A stretch of 64,000 bases of DNA from JAKANT01 sp035502095 (GCA_035502095.1 DATJUX010000020.1:1-64000), one strand, 5' to 3'. Counted from the stretch's first letter, positions 8,197 to 18,166 are shown. Numbers and translations: made by a program. Notes: generated from the sequence alone by a model not told the origin.

Positions 8197-11100
8197 TCAA
8201 GTCGTGGCGAGCTCCGCGGCGAGGCGGCTCACGAGCTGCAACAGCTCGTGGTTCACCGCCCGTGCCTGCGACGAGAGCGCTGCCATGTCGGTGCTCGTGG
8301 CAACCGACTGTTCGAAAACCGCCAACTGTTGCGCAAGCTCCGAGCAGCCCAGGGCCGAGCACGCACCGCGCAGCGCGTGACACGCGGCCAGCCAGCGCAA
8401 CCGGGTGTCGTCGCCCGGGGGGCCCGACAACTCAGGTATCCCGCCGCGGTAGTTTTCCACGAACATGGCCAGCAACCGGATCAGCATCGCCGGCCGCTCG
8501 CCGACCTGGCGCAGCGCTGCGACCAGGTCGAATCCGTCGATGTCTGTCAGCCGAGTCAGCAAGGCATCGCTGCTGCGCGGCTCGGCGTCGCGTATTTGTG
8601 CGGATCTGAGCTGCCCTTCGGAACGGCCGCCCGGAAGCGGCAGCCAGCGCTTCAGCGTCGCGTACAGCGCGTCGGGGTCGACCGGTTTGCTCAGATGATC
8701 GTTCATGCCCGCATCCAGGCAGGCCCTGCGATCATCGCTGAAGGCATTGGCCGTCATCGCGATGATCGGCAGGCCACGACCCACGCGCCGACGCAGCTGC
8801 CGCGTAGCTTCGAGCCCGTCCATCACCGGCATCTGCACGTCCATCAGCACCACGTCATAGGGCCGCGTGGTCGCCAGTTCGACCGCGCGCTCGCCCTGGT
8901 CCGCCGTTTCCACCGCCAGGCCGGTTGCTCTTAGCAGCTCCGCGGCGACCTCGCGATTGATCGGATTGTCCTCGACCAGAAGTACACGTTGCCCCGCATG
9001 GCGCTCGCGCAGGAGGTCTTCCGCGCCTTCGACCGGCTCGGCAACCGCATTGGCCGCAACGCCGGTCCCGCGCAGCACGCGCACCAGCGCATCGCGCATC
9101 GCCGACGCGGTGATGGGTTTGACGAGCACGGCGTCGAAGCGCCCGTCGTGGGCCTGCTGCCAGAGGCTCGAGTCGTCGGAGGCCGAAACGAGGATTGCAG
9201 GAGGCATCGCGTCGCCAAGCATGCGACGGAGTTGCCGCAGCGTCTCGATGCCGTCCGGCGGCGCCATGCGCCAGTCGATCAGCATCACGTCATAGGATCG
9301 GCCCGCCGCTTTCTCGGCCTGCATCCGCAGCAGCGCGGCCCGCCCGCTCTGCTCGGCGTCGACCAGCAGGCCCAGCGCCCGCAGCCGCGCGCGAAGCACG
9401 GCGAGCGATTCGGGCAGGTCATCGACCAACAGCGCCCTCAGTCCCTTCAGCGCAAGGCCGTTCGCGCGCCGGCCGGTTTCGTCGGCACGGCCGAGCCAGG
9501 CCGTAAGCCAGAAAGTACTGCCCACGCCGGGCTCGCTGCGCAAGCCCACCTCGCCGCCCATCATTTCGGCCAGGTGGCGCGTCAGCGCCAGGCCGAGGCC
9601 CGTGCCGCCGTGAGGCCGCGTAGCGGAACTGTCGGCCTGCTCGAAAGCCTGGAACAGCCGCCTCTGGCGCTCAGGTGCCACGCCCACACCGGTGTCCTGC
9701 ACTTCGAAGCGCACGTGGACGCGGTCCCCTTCCTGCGCAAGAAGGTCGCCGCGCAATCGGATCCACCCGCTGCGCGTGAACTTCACGGCGTTTCCAAGCA
9801 GGTTGATCAGGGCTTGCGACAGCCGCGTCGGGTCGCCTTGCAGGCGTTCGGGCAGGTGGTCGGTGTCCAGCACTAACTCGAGCCCCTTGGCGCGTGCCGC
9901 GGCGCTGACCATCTCGAAGGCGCGCGACAGCAACTCGTCGAGCGAGAACTCCGTGTCATCCAGCCGCATCTTGCCGGCTTCGATCTTGGACAGATCGAGG
10001 ACGTCGTTGATGATCTGAAGCAGGTGCCTGGCGGCGTCGTCGATCTTGCCCAGCCGTTGTCGTTGCAAGGGATCACGGCTCTCGCGCGCCATCAGATGGG
10101 TCAGTCCGATGATGGCATTCATCGGCGTGCGGATCTCGTGGCTCATGTTCGCGAGGAACGCGCTCTTGGCGCGCGTGGCGACCTCGGCCTGCTCGGCGCG
10201 GCGAGCCAGTTCTTCGTTGAGTTCGCGCAGGCGCACTTCCGCCGTCTTGAGTTCGGTGACATCCGAGACGACGACGTTGAATCCCCGCACCTGACCGTCG
10301 ACCACGTCCGGAACGTAGACGGCGAGCGCGTAGCCGGTGGTGCCATCGGCCTTGACCAGGCTGCGTTGGAAGACCTGCCGCTCACCGCGCAGCGCGGCCC
10401 TGACGTATGGTTCATTGCTGCCAAACAGTTCCGGGCCCAGGACCTCCTGCATTCGCATGCCCACCATTTCTTCCGGTCGGCGCCCGAACCACTCCAGGTA
10501 GGCGATGTTCGCGAACCGGCAGCGCAGGTCGGCGTCCCAGTACGCCACCGTCGCCGGGATACAGTCGGCGACGGTGCGGATGAAACGTTCCCGTTGGGCG
10601 AGGGCGGCGTTGGCCGCCTCGAGTTGCGCGGTGCGCTCCGTGACGCGCTGCTCCAGCGTCGCATTGAGCTTGCGCAGTTCGTCCTCGGCCTGCTTGCGTT
10701 CCGTTACGTCGAGCACGGCGCCGATCGTGCGCATCAGGCGTCGCGACGTCGCTTCGCCCTCGAAGAACGACTGCGAGCGCGTCGTCAGCCAACGGACCTG
10801 GCCGTCCCGCCGCACGATTCGATGCTCGATATCGAAGCGTCCGTCGCCGCCGGGATCGTGGGCGCGCTGAACCGCGGCCCATACACGCTCCCGATCCGCC
10901 TCGTGTACCTGGGAGACGAACTTCGCCAGCGTGACCTCCTCGTCGGGTCCCCAACCGTAATTCGCCCGCTGTTCGGCCGACCAGTAGATCGTGTCGGTGG
11001 CGTGATCGTGGTCGAAGATCCCGAACTTGGCGACGCGGGCCGCCTCCTGCAGACGGTTGTCGCTGAAATACAGCGCCTCCTCGCGTTTCCGGCGCTCGGT

Positions 11101-11499
11101 GACATCGAGGACCACCCCGACGGTGCGTGCCGGTCGCCGCGGGTCGCCTGCGCCCTCGAATGTCGTCTGCGATCGCACGGCGAGCCATCTCACTTCGCCG
11201 TCGTGGCGGACGATGCGGTGTTCGATCTCGAATTCCCCTCCAGCGCTCGGGTCGTGTGCGCGCGCGATTGCGGCGTCGACCCGGCCGCGATCTTCCGGAT
11301 GCACTTGGTCGACGTAGACCTGCAGCGAGACCCGCGATCCGGCCTGGATGCCGCAGATCCGATGCATCTCCGGCGACCAGAACAGCACGCCGCTCCGGTG
11401 ATCATGGTCGAAGATTCCGAGACCTGACGCACGGACGGCCAGTTGAAGGCGCTCGTCGGCCTGATCTGCGGGGTGAGGCAGCAGGTTCGGCATTGCCAT
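8197..11499 (-). CDS. Hybrid sensor histidine kinase, PAS x3-HisKA-HATPase-REC x2-HPt
   Basis: A soluble multi-domain signalling kinase of about 1100 residues that runs a whole phosphorelay in one chain. Two closely related PAS/PAC units (about 20-140 and 150-275) share the GIFDHDH and IEHRIVR(H/R)DG motifs and look like an internal duplication. A coiled coil and a third PAS follow. HisKA has SHEIRTPMN with the phospho-His near 454, and the ATPase has NLLGNAVKF and GGTGLGLAL. Receiver 1 has DWRMAPPDG and receiver 2 has LMDVQMPVMDG. The C-terminal HPt has CHALRGACSALG. No membrane segment is seen, so the input is cytoplasmic. ATG 11499 with AAGGAA is preferred over the TTG 12 nt upstream. It has no adjacent response regulator. 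Confidence 0.95.
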   Translation of the reverse strand: MAMPNLLPHPADQADERLQLAVRASGLGIFDHDHRSGVLFWSPEMHRICGIQAGSRVSLQVYVDQVHPEDRGRVDAAIARAHDPSAGGEFEIEHRIVRHDGEVRWLAVRSQTTFEGAGDPRRPARTVGVVLDVTERRKREEALYFSDNRLQEAARVAKFGIFDHDHATDTIYWSAEQRANYGWGPDEEVTLAKFVSQVHEADRERVWAAVQRAHDPGGDGRFDIEHRIVRRDGQVRWLTTRSQSFFEGEATSRRLMRTIGAVLDVTERKQAEDELRKLNATLEQRVTERTAQLEAANAALAQRERFIRTVADCIPATVAYWDADLRCRFANIAYLEWFGRRPEEMVGMRMQEVLGPELFGSNEPYVRAALRGERQVFQRSLVKADGTTGYALAVYVPDVVDGQVRGFNVVVSDVTELKTAEVRLRELNEELARRAEQAEVATRAKSAFLANMSHEIRTPMNAIIGLTHLMARESRDPLQRQRLGKIDDAARHLLQIINDVLDLSKIEAGKMRLDDTEFSLDELLSRAFEMVSAAARAKGLELVLDTDHLPERLQGDPTRLSQALINLLGNAVKFTRSGWIRLRGDLLAQEGDRVHVRFEVQDTGVGVAPERQRRLFQAFEQADSSATRPHGGTGLGLALTRHLAEMMGGEVGLRSEPGVGSTFWLTAWLGRADETGRRANGLALKGLRALLVDDLPESLAVLRARLRALGLLVDAEQSGRAALLRMQAEKAAGRSYDVMLIDWRMAPPDGIETLRQLRRMLGDAMPPAILVSASDDSSLWQQAHDGRFDAVLVKPITASAMRDALVRVLRGTGVAANAVAEPVEGAEDLLRERHAGQRVLLVEDNPINREVAAELLRATGLAVETADQGERAVELATTRPYDVVLMDVQMPVMDGLEATRQLRRRVGRGLPIIAMTANAFSDDRRACLDAGMNDHLSKPVDPDALYATLKRWLPLPGGRSEGQLRSAQIRDAEPRSSDALLTRLTDIDGFDLVAALRQVGERPAMLIRLLAMFVENYRGGIPELSGPPGDDTRLRWLAACHALRGACSALGCSELAQQLAVFEQSVATSTDMAALSSQARAVNHELLQLVSRLAAELATT

Positions 11500-12037
11500 C
11501 GGTTCCTTCAATCAGTAGCGCAGACCAAGAGCGGCATATCGCGCCGACCAAACTGAAGCACGGCTCTCATTGCACCCTTATTGGATCGCGATTTGGAATT
11601 CCCGAACGGCGGGAAAGACCGCCTTGTCTCGAACACCGGTACCCCACGACCCGCCTTGATCGGACGCCTCGGGAACCGCTCGTACAGCGCCCTCAGCAGC
11701 GGCGCGGGATCGAGCAGCGGCGCGCCGCGACCCTCCGCGCCCGTTGCTTGAGGCCGGACGCGGCAAGCGGGAGCCGCCGACCCAAAGAGTGATGGTCGAT
11801 GGTCCAGGCGTGCGCCCGTCTCGCCACCAGTGGCCGCTGGCCCGAGCGGCTGCGCCTCGAGTCGCATCCCGGCGGCCTGTCCGTCCGACAAGCAGAGCGG
11901 ATAGCAACTCCTTTCCCGTGGCGGTGAGAAGGTGGCTTCTCCCTCACGGTCGACCAAGCTGGCTGCTCCGAGACTCGCTCAACCTGTGTGGAGCAGGCCT
12001 TGGGTCTTCGAGGTTGCGCCCTGCAGACCGGGAAACG
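11500..12037. other. Intergenic region without a supported gene
   Basis: About 540 nt between the hybrid kinase start and the decayed LysR gene. Frames on both strands are open in places because of high GC, but none has a ribosome site, recognisable motif or natural amino-acid composition. It presumably contains the kinase promoter and possibly unrecognisable gene debris. Confidence 0.5.
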
Positions 12038-12500
12038 TCATCGGCTTCCCGTCTCCGAGTTTTCAGAGGATACGCGTGGCGCCTGTGCTTTGCTTTCAAA
12101 GGGCTTGCGAGATGGCAGGCTCTTCCTGCTTCCGTCGCCGGCGGTACGCCGAGGCGCAACAGCCGAATCCGCCTCGATGTGGCGCAGCATGGCTGTGGCG
12201 AAGTCGAGGAAGGCGCGCACAGCCGCCATACGGCGCTGATTGCCGCCATAAAGCACATTGACCGTGGCCCCCGTTGACTTCCCAGTCCAACAGCACCGGG
12301 ATGAGGCGACCTGCTTGCAGGTGAGCGAGCGTCATCAGTTGATTGAAGCGCGCGATCCCTTTTCCGGCCAGCACAGCGTCTAGGAGGAGCAGTTCACGGT
12401 CATTGCTGCTCAGTAGCCGCTGACCGTCACGGAGACCGTCTCGGCGCCGCGCTCGAATTCCCACAGATCGATCAGGATTCACGCGGGATTGCGCATCAGC
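12038..12500 (-). pseudogene. Decayed LysR-type regulator, effector-domain part
   Basis: Three successive minus-strand pieces in different frames read as the C-terminal half of a LysR regulator. The first is IDLWEFERGAETVSVTVSG (about 12415-12475). The second is LLSSNDRELLLLDAVLAGKG and IARFNQLMTLAHLQAGRL with VLLDWEV (about 12275-12425). The third is VLYGGNQRRMAAVRAFLDF (down to about 12190). The order matches the family pattern of WEFERGG, then LAGxGIAxLP, then GRLVxVLxxW, then VRAFVDFL. Two frameshifts separate the pieces, and the helix-turn-helix half is absent. The last frame reads through a non-homologous tail to 12038. The gene is inactive unless the frameshifts are sequencing errors. 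Confidence 0.7.
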
Positions 12501-12629
12501 ATTCAGGGCATGCGCGCCGAGCTCACGCGGATGCTGAGGAATGCCATGCGCGGCACAGTAATCCGAGGCGCCACGCGCGTGACCCTCGTGCGCAGAACTG
12601 GCCTGCCGGAAGGGCCAAGGATCAACAGG

Positions 12630-13661
12630 CTAGAGCCGGGTGCGCGCGGGTTCTGTCTCAGCCGGCAGGTTTTGTCTGATTCGTTGCGGCTTCAACGCCA
12701 GCGCGGGGCGCTCGACGAACCGCCACGACAGCAGCGCCAGCGGCAGGGTGCCGAGCACACAGAGCGCGAGTGACAGCGCCCAATGTGAGTCAAGGCCGAG
12801 CAGCTCGTTCACGACACGCTGCACGGGGTACGCCCAAATATAAACGCCGTAGCTCAGGTCACCGAAACGCGTCACGAAGCGCGCCGGGCGGCTGGCGCCA
12901 CGGCCGACACCGACCGCCGTGTACGCGAGCGCGGCCAGCGTGGCGAGCCGCAGCTCGGGGGAGTCCGGTCCGATCGCCAGCGCAGCGAACACGACGAAAC
13001 CGATGTCGGGGCGCCACGCGATCGAATCGCGAAATTGAAACAGGCCGAAGCCGACGGCGAAGCAAAAGCAGGCGTGCGCGCCATGTGGAAGCAGAGCGCC
13101 GAGCCCTGAGAGAAGCAGTACGCCGACCGCGAGCATTAGCGGTGCGACCAGGCGTGGCGCTCTGGGGAGGAGCAAAGAGCTTGCCATCAAGGCGACATAC
13201 ATCGCCGCCTCATAGGCAAGCGACCAAAGCGGCGGGTTGACGCCGAGTTGCGGCTCGGGTTGCGATTGGAACACACCGGGCAGCTTGGGCGTCAGCACCA
13301 ACGCGATGTTGGCGAGGTACGCCCACGTCTGCCGACTGGCGAAATAATCGTCGAGCGAAAGCGTCGTGAATGCGGGCCCGATGGCGAACATGGTGACGAG
13401 CACGACGGCGACGAGTCCCGGCAGCAAGCGCAGCGCGCGACGCGCGAGGAACCGCGGCATGTCGGGATCCGCCGCCCAACTCTGCGCGATCAGATACCCG
13501 CTGATGGCGAAGAACACCTCGACCGCGAGCGACCCGAGGAAAAACGGGCCGAGGAAGAGGCCGCCCCCTCCAACGCCGTAGGCGAGCGGCGAATGCGCCA
13601 CGAGCACGACGAGGGCGGCGATTATCCGCACGTCGTCGAAAGAGTTGCCGCGGGCAGTCAT
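12630..13661 (-). CDS. Acyltransferase family 3 membrane protein (OafA/YrhL-like)
   Basis: A 343-residue multi-span inner-membrane protein of the acyltransferase_3 family, which O-acylates cell-surface glycans or other exported molecules. The start at ATG 13661 (MTARGNSFDDVRIIAAL) puts the family's first helix at the N-terminus. The conserved pattern is visible: an R-x10-H-like VRIIAALVVLVAHS, FFAISGYLI, then RRALRLLPGL, PPLWSLAYE in the middle and WRFVERPAL at the end. About ten hydrophobic segments are seen. It stands alone, so its substrate cannot be told. A frame upstream of the chosen start lacks family sequence. Confidence 0.9.
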   Translation of the reverse strand: MTARGNSFDDVRIIAALVVLVAHSPLAYGVGGGGLFLGPFFLGSLAVEVFFAISGYLIAQSWAADPDMPRFLARRALRLLPGLVAVVLVTMFAIGPAFTTLSLDDYFASRQTWAYLANIALVLTPKLPGVFQSQPEPQLGVNPPLWSLAYEAAMYVALMASSLLLPRAPRLVAPLMLAVGVLLLSGLGALLPHGAHACFCFAVGFGLFQFRDSIAWRPDIGFVVFAALAIGPDSPELRLATLAALAYTAVGVGRGASRPARFVTRFGDLSYGVYIWAYPVQRVVNELLGLDSHWALSLALCVLGTLPLALLSWRFVERPALALKPQRIRQNLPAETEPARTRL

Positions 13662-13906
13662 CGTTTGCTCATCTCGTCGATCCGCGACAGGCGCCGAAAG
13701 CCGAGCCGGATTTTGGCGCAAAGGGTCGATAGTGTCCCGATCCGCGACATGCAGTCGCAACCCGCCGCGTTACGGAGTCTGTCGTACGCGCGTCATTTTC
13801 GTACGCGCGTTTTCCGCGCCGAAGGGGTCTCATTTCGCCCGACCAGAAGAACCGCGAGAACGGCGGCGGACCAGCTCCGATCGCCAGCCCCGTGAAGCAC
13901 GGGGAT

Positions 13907-14554
13907 TCAGATCATCTTCTGGTCCCTGTCGCGCAGATAGCGCTCGAGCGAGGAGATGATCTGTTCGATCCCTTCGAGGTTCGGATTCACGTCGAACGCA
14001 CGGCGGAAGGACTTGAGCGCTTGCTCGGGATCGCCGAGCCTCAGGTAGATCTGGCCGGCGCCCGACAATGCACCGAAGTGATTGGGATTGCGCTTCAGCA
14101 CTTCATCGCAGTCCTTCAGTGACTTCTCGTTTTCGCCCAGCAGGAAGTAGATCGTTGCGCGCTTGTTCCAGCCTTCGGCAAAGTCGGGCTTGCGAGCAAT
14201 GATGGCGCTGAAGGTCGCGAGTGCGGTGTCGAACTCCGAGTCTTGCATCTGCTCCACGCCGCGCGCGAACAAGCTGTCGATGGCCGGGTCGCCGGAGCGG
14301 CTCCAAATCCGCCAGATCGCATCGGTGGCGGACGCACGAACGTGAGCGTCGGAATCGGTCAGGCGGCCGAGCAATCGATCCGCATCGTCCATCCGACCGA
14401 TCTCGGCCAGGCGCTCGACGGCGCCGAGACGCACGCCCGTTTCAGGCGCTTCCAATGCCTTGAGCGCTTGCTCCCGCGTCAGCCCGGCTGCACGTGACGC
14501 GGACGCGGCAAGAGCCACCGCGAGCATCAGGATCAAGAGTCGAAGGATTCGCAT
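13907..14554 (-). CDS. Exported HEAT/TPR repeat protein
   Basis: A 215-residue protein with a clear signal peptide (hydrophobic core, then ASASRAAG at about residues 18-24). Residues about 25-95 resemble one or two HEAT repeats (VRLGAVERLAEIGRMDDADRL, DAHVRASATDAIWRIW). Residues about 95-200 form three TPR units, each ending near the P of RKPDFAEG, RNPNHFGA and VNPNLEGI. The role is probably a periplasmic protein-protein scaffold. It lies about 220 nt downstream of the sigma-kinase chimera on the same strand and could share its transcript. No catalytic motif is seen. Confidence 0.85.
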   Translation of the reverse strand: MRILRLLILMLAVALAASASRAAGLTREQALKALEAPETGVRLGAVERLAEIGRMDDADRLLGRLTDSDAHVRASATDAIWRIWSRSGDPAIDSLFARGVEQMQDSEFDTALATFSAIIARKPDFAEGWNKRATIYFLLGENEKSLKDCDEVLKRNPNHFGALSGAGQIYLRLGDPEQALKSFRRAFDVNPNLEGIEQIISSLERYLRDRDQKMI

Positions 14555-14773
14555 GATCTGTCAGCGGGCCGTTCCGAACTGCGCTTCGCAACAGTACGAC
14601 CTTTTCGGCACTCCGCTTCATGCAGTCGGGCAGGTGATGCACGGTGCTTTGCTTTCGTCCCTCATCAGGAGTGCTTCACGAAAAGTCAGGCAATCGCCGA
14701 GCAGGCGCTGCCGGTTGTTCGTTGAACGGCAATCTTGCCGCGCCGGGTGGAATCGTCGTCATACGAGAAGTGC

Positions 14774-17080
14774 TCAGGATTGCCGCCGCGCGAGCAGCTG
14801 GCGCTCGAGTTCGAGCAGGGGTTCCTTGAAGTTCGGACTCACCGCGGGTTGCGCATCGAAAGCCTTGCGTGCCAGTGACGCAAGCTCGGCAGCGCGGCCG
14901 CGCCTGCCGGCGCTGAGAAGGCACAAGCCGAGCTGTGCGCGCACCTCCGCCAGGAAAGGGCTGGTCTCGTGCTGTTTCGCATAGAGCGCGACGCTCCTTT
15001 CGAGCGCCTCCGCGCCAGCAGCGATCCTACCGAGATGACACAACGTACGACCGAAGTTCGCAAGGGTCACGGCCTGGTCGCCGTCACGCATCGCCCCACC
15101 CGGGTCCAGCCGGTCGTTGGTGTCGCGCCATCGCTCCAGGAATTGCAGTGACTCGGCGAAGCGCCCCTCGCGATACCGAACGATGCCTGCATTTCCCAAC
15201 AGGGCGAGCGAAGCCCATGCGTCGTCGCCTTCCGCGGCGGCGAAATTCCGGAAACCCGACGCTAGGCGCTCATCGGCCGCTCGAAAATCGCCTGCCCACG
15301 CATGCATGAATGCGGAAAACCCCGCCTCCACGCGCGTGCGCGGGTGATCGTCGCCCAGCATGCTGCGCGTTTCTTCGTAGTTCTCGTCCGTGAGTTGCAC
15401 GACACGCTCGTGGAACCCGGCGTCACACAAGGCGTCCGCAAGCATGCGCTTGATTTCTTGGCGTGATGCGACGTCTTGCTGGTAGTCGAGGAGCAGTTCT
15501 CCCGATGTCGTCATAAGTCGCCCGCCGCGCGCCACCTGCCCGTTCCAATACAGAGCCCACCCGAGCGAGAAATCGGCATAGGCGCGCCAGTGGCGCGGAA
15601 CGCGCGCGCCCTGGCCGTCGAATGTGACCTTGATGCGTTCCAGGCGCTGGATGGTTCGTTCGTTGCGCCAGGTATCCAAGCGCGCGAGCATTCGCAGCAT
15701 CTCCAGCTCCAGCGCGGCCGCTTCGATGCTCGAATCACCCTCCGATTCACGCAGCTTGGCAATGAGTTGATCCAGCGTCCGTTGCCCTTCAGCCGCCTGG
15801 TTCGACAGCAGCAACGCAAACGCGTAAAAGCGCTGCATCTCGACGACGCGAGGCGAGGTCTCTGATTCAGTGCGGGTGGCGATTTCGATCGCCCGCCGAA
15901 AGCCGGGCTGGGCCTCCTGAAAGCGTTGCTGCAGGTAGAGGATCTGCGCGCGCGCGAACAGGATATCGGCCTGGATCGGCGAATCGAGGCCTGTTGCCTT
16001 CGCGAGCGTCGCTTCGGCGATGTCGAGCTCCTTTTCCGCTGTCGCAAACTCCTGCCGCAGCACGAGGGCCCAGCCAAGCAGGGCTCGCAACTCTGCCGCT
16101 TCGCGAGCGTTGCGTTCGGGCAGCGTGCCGAGACCGCGCTTCAAAGTCGCGACGGCTTCGTCGAGTCTTTGATCATGGATCTGCGCTCGTGCCAGCAAGC
16201 CGACGGCCTGGGCCCGCTGCTCGGCCGGCGCCTCGAACCGATCCAGCGCAGCAAGCTGCTTCGCCGCGATTTCCGCGGCGTGCGCTCCCTGGCCGAGGCC
16301 GAGGAAGATGCTGCCCATCGCTCCAAGCAACTCCGCCTCGAGTTCGGGTTGCTGCGCGAACTGCCTTTCGATCTGGCGCACAGCGCGCCCCAACAGCAGC
16401 TCCGCCGGAAGGTGACGCAGTTCGTCGTCCTTGGGTCTCTCGCGGGTGGTGTTCGTGCGAAACACGTCGACGACGGATTCTTTTACCAGCCGCGCCCGTT
16501 CCGCCTCGGCGCCTGACCTGCGAGCTTGGAGTAGCGAGATTGCCGCGCTCGCGATCACTGCGACGAGCACAATGCAAGTGGCGCCCGCTGCCGCGCGGTG
16601 CCGACGCGCGAATTTGCCCATGCGGTAGGTGGCGGTATCGGGCCGTGCCAGGACCGGCTGGCCCGCAAGATGGCGCTCGATGTCGGCGACGAGAGCATCG
16701 ACCGTCGAATAACGATCGCCCGGCGACGGCTTCAGTGCTTTGCCAAGAATCGTGTCCACGTCTCCGCGCAACAGCTTGCGCACAGCCAGGTCGGTCGTGG
16801 CCTGGCTTGCCGGGGTCGTATCCTGATCGGCAACGGTCGCGCCCGCTCCCCGCCGCGCAGGCCGCGTTCCCGTCACCAGCTCGTACAACAAGATGCTGAG
16901 AAAACGCAGATAGGACTCGTGTACCAGTGCCGTGGTATCGAGCACCGTGTTGCGCCCGCCGTCGCGCAACCGCGCCCGCGCAAGCCGCTTCAACTCGTTG
17001 TAGGACGCAGAAAACAACTCGTCCCGAGCCGCGACCTCCCCGCCGCGTGCGCGTTCGAGCAGGACCGTAATCGTCGCCAT
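14774..17080 (-). CDS. Chimera: ECF-like sigma N-terminus fused to Ser/Thr kinase C-lobe end, TM and TPR region
   Basis: A 768-residue frame from ATG 17080 behind GAGGAGA. Residues 1-61 are the region-2 start of an ECF-like sigma factor of the TIGR02999 type (ARGGEVAARDELF, LKRLARARL, TALVHESYLRF). At residues 60-63 it switches in frame to the end of a Hanks-type kinase: ILLYELVTG (helix F side), LLRGDVDTILGKALKPSP, DRYSTVDALVADIERHLAG and the PVLARPDTxxYRMGKFxRRHR juxtamembrane. A transmembrane helix (about 167-185) follows, then about 580 residues of TPR-like repeats. The sigma region 4 and the whole ATP-binding and catalytic part of the kinase are gone. In other genomes these are two adjacent genes, sigma then kinase. 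An in-frame deletion of roughly 1-1.5 kb would give this product. It cannot work as sigma factor or kinase; a membrane TPR scaffold is conceivable. Confidence 0.85.
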   Translation of the reverse strand: MATITVLLERARGGEVAARDELFSASYNELKRLARARLRDGGRNTVLDTTALVHESYLRFLSILLYELVTGTRPARRGAGATVADQDTTPASQATTDLAVRKLLRGDVDTILGKALKPSPGDRYSTVDALVADIERHLAGQPVLARPDTATYRMGKFARRHRAAAGATCIVLVAVIASAAISLLQARRSGAEAERARLVKESVVDVFRTNTTRERPKDDELRHLPAELLLGRAVRQIERQFAQQPELEAELLGAMGSIFLGLGQGAHAAEIAAKQLAALDRFEAPAEQRAQAVGLLARAQIHDQRLDEAVATLKRGLGTLPERNAREAAELRALLGWALVLRQEFATAEKELDIAEATLAKATGLDSPIQADILFARAQILYLQQRFQEAQPGFRRAIEIATRTESETSPRVVEMQRFYAFALLLSNQAAEGQRTLDQLIAKLRESEGDSSIEAAALELEMLRMLARLDTWRNERTIQRLERIKVTFDGQGARVPRHWRAYADFSLGWALYWNGQVARGGRLMTTSGELLLDYQQDVASRQEIKRMLADALCDAGFHERVVQLTDENYEETRSMLGDDHPRTRVEAGFSAFMHAWAGDFRAADERLASGFRNFAAAEGDDAWASLALLGNAGIVRYREGRFAESLQFLERWRDTNDRLDPGGAMRDGDQAVTLANFGRTLCHLGRIAAGAEALERSVALYAKQHETSPFLAEVRAQLGLCLLSAGRRGRAAELASLARKAFDAQPAVSPNFKEPLLELERQLLARRQS

Positions 17081-17372
17081 CTTCTCCTCGGGTCGATGGC
17101 ACGGACGGGTCATTGGAGCGCGCTCTTTCGAGTGACGCGCAAGCGCTCAGACATGGGGCGTCGCATGTGGATCCTTCGCGCGAGAGGTTCGCGGCAGCGG
17201 AGCGCTTGCCGGAACCTATCGCATTCGAAGTGAGTCGGAAGCCGTGCGAGGCGGCCATAGTCAGCCGAACGGGGATACCAACCAGAACTCGTGCAGCGTC
17301 TAGTGTCACTACGGCATCCGAAACGTCGAGCGTCCCGAGTCACCATGGACGTGCCCGGCGTCGACGCGTCCC

Positions 17373-18089
17373 TCAGCGCAGGCTGACGGGCGCGATGGTG
17401 AGGTTGTACGTCACGTCCGTCGAGAAACCGCCCGAGGTCGCCAGGATGCGCAACGTGTGCCGCCCCTTGGACAGCGGCTCGAGCAGGACGTAATAGCCAT
17501 CATCGACGGTCGGCGAGAACACGCCGGTAGGCGATTGGTCAGGACCGCCGCAGGGGACGACGAAGACGTTGTCAGCCGGCGGCGTCATCGCAAACGGTAT
17601 GGAACGCACGCGACGCATGGGGACCGGCTGTCCATCCACGGCAACCGACAGGTGGTTTGCGGCATCGATGAAGGGCGCCACCGCGGCACGGAGCTGGGCC
17701 GTGTTCATCGGGCCTGCCTGGCCGCACAGGTTCGGCGTATTCGATACGACATTGTTGATCACGGGGAAGAAAAGCGCCTTGTCCGCCGGAACCAGGCAGT
17801 TGCGCACGGTGGCCGAGCCGCTGAAGGTGCCATGCAGGAACCAGATCGGACCCCTTTGGCCGACCATGCAGTGCTCGCCGGTGCTGTCGAGCACCGGATT
17901 GACTCCCGTTGGAGTGGAGAGGACGCTCTGCCACCAGGCCGCGCTGAGCGCGCTCCAATCCGTGCCGGCAAGGTCGAGGTCGCCGGACGACGATATGGTT
18001 TGTGCGGCAGCGTGGCCGCCGAAAGCAACGGTCAGTGCAATTCCCGCGGCGCAGACCACCCTTTTGGTCGCTTTGAGAACATGTGCCAT
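17373..18089 (-). CDS. Exported protein of unknown function
   Basis: A 238-residue protein with a signal peptide cleaved after HAAAQ at about residue 30. The mature part has a conserved-looking core (WWQSVLSTPTGVNPVLDSTG, GPIWFLHGTFSG, ALFFPVINNV) and ends in a beta-rich region (GRHTLRILATSG, DVTYNLTI). Similar secreted proteins with the WFLxGTFGG and ALFFPxIN pattern occur in many proteobacteria, but I know no assigned function. Four cysteines in the mature part could form disulphides. It stands alone, with 290 nt to the sigma-kinase chimera. Confidence 0.8.
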   Translation of the reverse strand: MAHVLKATKRVVCAAGIALTVAFGGHAAAQTISSSGDLDLAGTDWSALSAAWWQSVLSTPTGVNPVLDSTGEHCMVGQRGPIWFLHGTFSGSATVRNCLVPADKALFFPVINNVVSNTPNLCGQAGPMNTAQLRAAVAPFIDAANHLSVAVDGQPVPMRRVRSIPFAMTPPADNVFVVPCGGPDQSPTGVFSPTVDDGYYVLLEPLSKGRHTLRILATSGGFSTDVTYNLTIAPVSLR

Positions 18090-18166
18090 TTCGGTATTCC
18101 TCCCTGGTTGAGCGGCGTCGATGCCGCGGTGCTTACATCCGCCTAAGACGAGTGTTAAGGCGGATC

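Noticed and set aside
11508..11957. A 149-codon minus-strand frame upstream of the hybrid kinase
   Set aside because: Arg/Pro/Gly-rich with no ribosome site, no motif, and comparable overlapping frames on both strands.
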